Positions 41,979-45,417 of a stretch of DNA of 45,417 nucleotides are shown piece after piece. This DNA is from Deltaproteobacteria bacterium (GTDB lineage: Bacteria; Myxococcota; B64-G9), in NCBI GenBank assembly GCA_030622135.1, contig JAUXGL010000009.1, forward strand, positions 1 through 45,417, given 5' to 3'. Under the pieces are notes generated by a model. The model saw nothing but the letters and a program-made list of their open reading frames with translations. It was not told where the DNA came from and did not search any database. Position numbers and translations under genes: made by a program. Every line of letters begins with the position of its first letter. The first letter of the stretch is position 1.

Positions 41979-43211
41979 TTACTTACTTTCCTTTCGAACA
42001 CCTATCTTCATCCTCTTGTTTGCCGATTTTTCATACCGTTGCAGCGCCAGATCAGGCTTTACGCTTTCAAAGATTTTTGGTAAAGCATCCGCCAAGCGTG
42101 TGGGGGTTTGCAGGGTGGCCTTGGCTCCCCGGTACAGATCGGGTACCAGGAAGTATCCTCTCACCACCAGCGAGTCGAGCCACTTTTCTTCTGGAATGCC
42201 AGAAGGGGGACCCGCAAAAAAGAGCGTCAGGGCGTGTACCACCATCTCGTCTGCCCATAAAAACAGGGTGTGGTAGTTTTGGCGGATCTCCGGCAGATGA
42301 GCCACTTTCTTGTACAGGGCTTGTCGATCCCGGATGGCCTGGATGCAAGCGCCGACGATGGGCCGGGTGATCAGATGCAGGTACTCATGAACGATTGTGC
42401 ACTGCTGGCTTCTTCCCGGTTGTCGGGGAGGGGTCAGAATGTAGGAGACCTTGTCGAGTTTTTTTACGTCTGCCCGGCTGTGAGACTCGAGCAGGTTCGG
42501 GATGATCACGATTTTCCCTTCGCGGGGTCGGTCCGCCAACTTCTGTTGGACAGGTTCTATCCATTTCTCTGCATGTTTTCGATAGTAGGCGATATCCTTT
42601 TCATACTCATGAAACTGCTTGTTCCACAGATCCGCAAGGGTCGCATCCCGATAGAGTCTGGCCAGTTGTTTTCCCAGTCCTTCCATTGGTTTCAAATATT
42701 TTTGGTCGGATGGCTGAAACGCGGTCCAGTCCACCGTGAAATGGGGAGGTGCGGACAAAGCCATCGCATAATGAGAATACACATACCAGGGTTGCTGATG
42801 AGCCGCCAAAAAACGACAGAATGGATGGACGGCCACCTGCCTTTTCTTCAGATACCGGCGTGCCTGCAATCTCGGCAGGGACATCAAAGAAGCCGGGAAG
42901 GGTTTCGAAAAGCGCAGGTTTTCCTCGTCATACCCGCAAGCATTGAATCCCGCATAGAGGGCAAACAGGCGTGGATCCGCCATGACCTGGATGCTTCCGT
43001 CTCTGTTCGGCTCCGTCGGGGGCGCCTCCTTCGATATATTCGATGCGTTCCTTGCGGCTTGTTTGGGTTGGACCTTCCGTTTCCACTCTGGCTTTTTCCG
43101 GCTGGAGGTGTTCTGCGGTGACTTCGTCTGCTTTGATTCGCCGTCTTTGGGCTCGCAGGCCGCGAAAACCAAGGTCGTCGCGACGAACAAAGCGATGGAT
43201 GTCCATTTCAT
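41979..43211 (-). CDS. Predicted lipoprotein with HExxH zinc-protease motif (410 residues)
   Basis: Not assigned to a named family. A lipoprotein signal (ALFVATTLVFAAC, Cys19) is followed by a Lys/Ser/Pro-rich linker to about residue 75. The catalytic motif is IVHEYLHLI with His275, Glu276 and His279. ADEMVVHAL (Glu322) about 45 residues on is a possible third ligand, as in gluzincins. It should be exported and membrane-anchored. It has no clear sequence similarity to the 649-residue lipoprotein beyond the motif, judged by eye. The 311 bases upstream, to the divergent MshEN gene, hold no other gene. Confidence 0.75.
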   Translation of the reverse strand: MKWTSIALFVATTLVFAACEPKDGESKQTKSPQNTSSRKKPEWKRKVQPKQAARNASNISKEAPPTEPNRDGSIQVMADPRLFALYAGFNACGYDEENLRFSKPFPASLMSLPRLQARRYLKKRQVAVHPFCRFLAAHQQPWYVYSHYAMALSAPPHFTVDWTAFQPSDQKYLKPMEGLGKQLARLYRDATLADLWNKQFHEYEKDIAYYRKHAEKWIEPVQQKLADRPREGKIVIIPNLLESHSRADVKKLDKVSYILTPPRQPGRSQQCTIVHEYLHLITRPIVGACIQAIRDRQALYKKVAHLPEIRQNYHTLFLWADEMVVHALTLFFAGPPSGIPEEKWLDSLVVRGYFLVPDLYRGAKATLQTPTRLADALPKIFESVKPDLALQRYEKSANKRMKIGVRKESK

Positions 43212-43467
43212 CGTGCGTTTTCCAAAGGATCTCAGTGCCGTCGCCGCTGCAGCAACCCTACAACTTCGTGGCGCGGCGCGTAGCGCTTAAAAAGGTTCAT
43301 GTCTCGTTTGGCCTGTCGGTTCACTTATCGGCGCTGGCCGAGAACAAGTCAAGCAGGAAGATCCGTTTCGGCACCGGTAGGTGTGTTGCCCGCTGCCGTT
43401 TGGCTGAATCAAGGCGTGTCGGGTGCGAGAAGACCCCGTGCGCTTCTGGTGCAATTGGGCGAAGTTC

Positions 43468-43496
43468 TTGCCGAAATCCGGATGCTTTGGTAAGAT
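43468..43496 (+). promoter_or_regulatory. Possible promoter of the MshEN gene pair
   Basis: TTGCCG (43468-43473), a 17-base spacer and TAAGAT (43491-43496) give a moderate match (4 of 6 each), 26 bases before the ATG at 43523. The rest of the 43212-43522 spacer shows no gene or large repeat. Confidence 0.4.
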
Positions 43497-43522
43497 GTGC
43501 CGGTATTTTCGGAGTGTGAGAC

Positions 43523-44218
43523 ATGTGTGCTGAGCGTCGACGGATCATGCTGGGGGAACTGTTGCTGCGGGCCGGAGTGATCACCGAGGAGCAGTTGCGC
43601 ACGGCGCTTGCGGAGCAGAAGAAGTGGGGAGGAAAGTTGGGCCAGGTCCTGGTGGATCTGAACTTTCTCGATGAGGGGTTGCTGGTCAAGGCCCTGAGCA
43701 AACAACTGGCTTTGCCCCGGGTAGACTTCGTAGGCTTGGTGATTTCTCCCGAAGCATTGAGGCAGCTGGATGCGGAGTTTAGCAACAAGCGCCAGGTGCT
43801 GCCCATCTCTTTCGATGAGAGCAAGAAGCAACTGGTGGTAGCCATGTCCGATCCCGGGGATCTGGACCTGCTCGATGAGATCGAGTTCAAGACCGGGTGT
43901 CGCGTCCAGGTGGCCGTGGCCGGCGATCGAGCGCTGTCCCGGGCCGTTAGGCAGTTTTACTTCGGCGAGACGATGACTTCGGGAAGTGTTATTAAAGAAG
44001 ACAAGCCGATGAAGATGACCGACCCCTTGGGCAACACCATGGTGTGTCCTACTTCCCCGCCTCCGCCGGTTGCCGGAGACAACCTGACCGAGGACAGGAT
44101 CAAGCGTTTGGAGCAGTTGCAGTTGAAGCAGGTGCTGGTGTTGAAGGCCGTGGTGGAGTTGCTGATCGAGCGGGGGTACATCGAACGTGAAGAATACCGC
44201 CGGAAGGTGGAGAAATAG
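43523..44218 (+). CDS. MshEN (GspE N-terminal-like) domain protein, 231 residues
   Basis: A stand-alone MshEN domain (residues ~9-150), normally found at the N-terminus of GspE/PilB/MshE secretion ATPases, where it can bind cyclic di-GMP. Two tandem helical motifs are visible: LGELLLRAGVITEEQLRTAL and KLGQVLVDLNFLDEGLLVKA, each followed by a conserved Gln. Then comes the beta part with LVVAMSDPGDLDLLDEIEFK. Motif position 1 (Arg) is Met in the first copy, and position 10 (Gly) is Asn in the second, so ligand binding is uncertain. No ATPase follows; the C-terminus is a Pro-rich linker and a helical segment. A GGAG site precedes the ATG. Confidence 0.85.
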   Translation: MCAERRRIMLGELLLRAGVITEEQLRTALAEQKKWGGKLGQVLVDLNFLDEGLLVKALSKQLALPRVDFVGLVISPEALRQLDAEFSNKRQVLPISFDESKKQLVVAMSDPGDLDLLDEIEFKTGCRVQVAVAGDRALSRAVRQFYFGETMTSGSVIKEDKPMKMTDPLGNTMVCPTSPPPPVAGDNLTEDRIKRLEQLQLKQVLVLKAVVELLIERGYIEREEYRRKVEK

Positions 44219-44232
44219 GGAGGAGGATCTCG

Positions 44233-45417
44233 ATGACCGCAAAGAAACAACTGGGTCAGATCCTGCTTGAGGCCGGTGCCATCGACGAGTTTCAGTTGAA
44301 GTCCGCGCTCGGGTATCAGAAACAATGGGGCGGCCAGTTAGGGAAGGTGCTGGTGGAGAACCGGTTCATCACCGAGGATGCCCTGGTCGAGGCCATCCAC
44401 GATCAGACCGGGATCGAGGCAGTCCAGTTGAAAGAGCTGAAGGTGCCGGACTACGTCATCAAGTTGGTTCCGGTCGACCTGGCCGAACGCAACAGCATGG
44501 TTCCCATTCGCCTGGAGGGAGAAACCGGCAAGCCCGGGGAGTTTATTGTCCTGGCCATGTCCGATCCCACCAATTTAAGCGTTCTAGACGAGGTCCAGTT
44601 TCGCACGGGAAAGCGGGTCCGGGGGCTGCTGGCCACCGAGAGTTCCATTTCCAAGGCAATTCGTTTCTATTACCACGGTGATGAAGGCGGAGAACCCGCG
44701 GAGTTTGTGTCGGATCTGCATAGTATCCAGTTCGGCGGCAGGGAGATCGCCGAGGATGAAATGGTGGTGGTCCAGGGCAAGCTCGAGGCGACTCCCCCCA
44801 AACCGCAAGAAACCCTGATGCCCGAACCAATGACACCGGCCGCGGATTTCCAGATGAAGGACCCCTTCGCCGAGTTGGAGTCTCTGGCTACGGGTCCCGG
44901 TACTCCGGTTCCAAAAGCACCACCACAGCCTTCTCCGATCAGGCCGGTCGAACCGGAGCCGGAGGACATGATTGCCGTGGATATCGACATAGGGACCGAA
45001 GACGACTTTCCCGAGGTGGAGATCCTGGAGGAGGTGTCGGAGGAGCTAGCCGCACCGGAACCAAAGCCCGTGCCCGTGCCAGAACCGGCACCGCAAACGG
45101 CAGCGGAGCGAAGCGAAGCAGCACCCATTGGTGTGCCGACATCGCAAGCGGTGCCGAAGGCGAAGACGGAGACGGAGACGGAGCCAGCTTTAATCCCCAT
45201 GGATCTAGAGAATGAGTTTGGCACATCTGGGGCTCTCCTGGGTTCCGAGGAACTGACGGAGGGGCTGTTCGGAAAAGCAGAACCAACACCCGAACCTGCT
45301 CCCAAGCTGCAAGTAGAGCAAGAAGCAGAGCCCGTCGTCGAGGAAGCAGAGCCCGTCGTCGAGGAAGCAGAGCCCGTCGTCGAGGAAGCAGAGCCCGTCG
45401 TCGAGGAAGCAGAGCCC
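44233..45417 (+). CDS. MshEN domain protein with long acidic Pro/Glu tail (3' end outside window)
   Basis: 395 codons are in the window and the frame is still open at its end. The MshEN domain (residues ~5-150) has LGQILLEAGAIDEFQLKSAL and QLGKVLVENRFITEDALVEA, then FIVLAMSDPTNLSVLDEVQF. It is a paralogue of the preceding protein, 14 bases upstream, with AGGAGGA at 44221-44227. After residue ~190 the sequence is low complexity, rich in Pro, Glu and Ala, ending in copies of AEPVVEE. Such tails are common in Myxococcota-type MshEN proteins. Whether an additional domain follows cannot be seen. Confidence 0.85.
   Translation, partial: MTAKKQLGQILLEAGAIDEFQLKSALGYQKQWGGQLGKVLVENRFITEDALVEAIHDQTGIEAVQLKELKVPDYVIKLVPVDLAERNSMVPIRLEGETGKPGEFIVLAMSDPTNLSVLDEVQFRTGKRVRGLLATESSISKAIRFYYHGDEGGEPAEFVSDLHSIQFGGREIAEDEMVVVQGKLEATPPKPQETLMPEPMTPAADFQMKDPFAELESLATGPGTPVPKAPPQPSPIRPVEPEPEDMIAVDIDIGTEDDFPEVEILEEVSEELAAPEPKPVPVPEPAPQTAAERSEAAPIGVPTSQAVPKAKTETETEPALIPMDLENEFGTSGALLGSEELTEGLFGKAEPTPEPAPKLQVEQEAEPVVEEAEPVVEEAEPVVEEAEPVVEEAEP
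45325..45417 (+). repeat. 21-base tandem repeat (AEPVVEE) at the window edge
   Basis: Four complete identical 21-base units (GCAGAGCCCGTCGTCGAGGA plus A) and the first 9 bases of a fifth. Each encodes Ala-Glu-Pro-Val-Val-Glu-Glu. The array continues beyond the window. The units show no differences, so it is recent, or an assembly effect at a contig end. Confidence 0.95.

Overview
The window is a chromosomal segment from a high-GC, Gram-negative bacterium. SecE with an extra N-terminal membrane region, TruD, a TolC-type outer-membrane factor, lipoproteins and two MshEN (GspE N-terminal-like) proteins with long acidic tails suggest a deltaproteobacterial-type lineage in the broad sense (Myxococcota/Desulfobacterota-like), probably uncultured. 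EF-Tu has a divergent switch I that I associate more with planctomycete-like sequences, so placement is tentative.

Bases 1-30291 are one long + strand run of translation and transcription genes: 3' end of a first tuf, rpmG, tRNA-Trp(CCA), secE, nusG, rplK, rplA, rplJ, rplL, rpoB, rpoC, rpsL, rpsG, a second complete tuf, then the S10/spc/alpha clusters (rpsJ, rplD, rplW, rplB, rpsS, rplV, rpsC, rplP, rpmC, rpsQ, rplN, rplX, rplE, rpsN, rpsH, rplF, rplR, rpsE, rpmD, rplO, secY, adk, map, rpmJ, rpsM, rpsK, rpsD, rpoA, rplQ). Three genes usually found here are missing from their places: fusA (between rpsG and tuf), rplC (between rpsJ and rplD, only 10 bases apart) and infA (between map and rpmJ, which overlap). 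Several spacers in this run hold structured sequence. One 86/87-base hairpin element occurs twice (before tRNA-Trp/secE and before rpsC). A second family of hairpins is shared by the rplL-rpoB, rpsS-rplV and rpsD-rpoA spacers. There is also an L10-type leader before rplJ, a hairpin at the predicted start of the rpsL mRNA, and a perfect 20-base palindrome before rpoA.

Bases 30356-35952 on the - strand are a five-gene tripartite export operon transcribed TolC -> ABC ATPase -> adaptor 1 -> MacB-like permease -> adaptor 2. The last three genes overlap. Two different adaptor proteins flanking one permease is unusual.

Bases 36080-45417 are accessory: a small Cys-rich protein (-); a GntR-type regulator translationally coupled to a 649-residue lipoprotein with an HExxH zinc-protease motif (+); a small basic/aromatic protein (+); yjbQ-truD (-, overlapping by one base); a REP-like hairpin beside a possible gene remnant; a small charged protein (-); a second lipoprotein with an HExxH motif (-); and two tandem MshEN proteins (+). 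The last of these runs off the window inside a 21-base tandem repeat. I saw no CRISPR array, prophage or insertion sequence.
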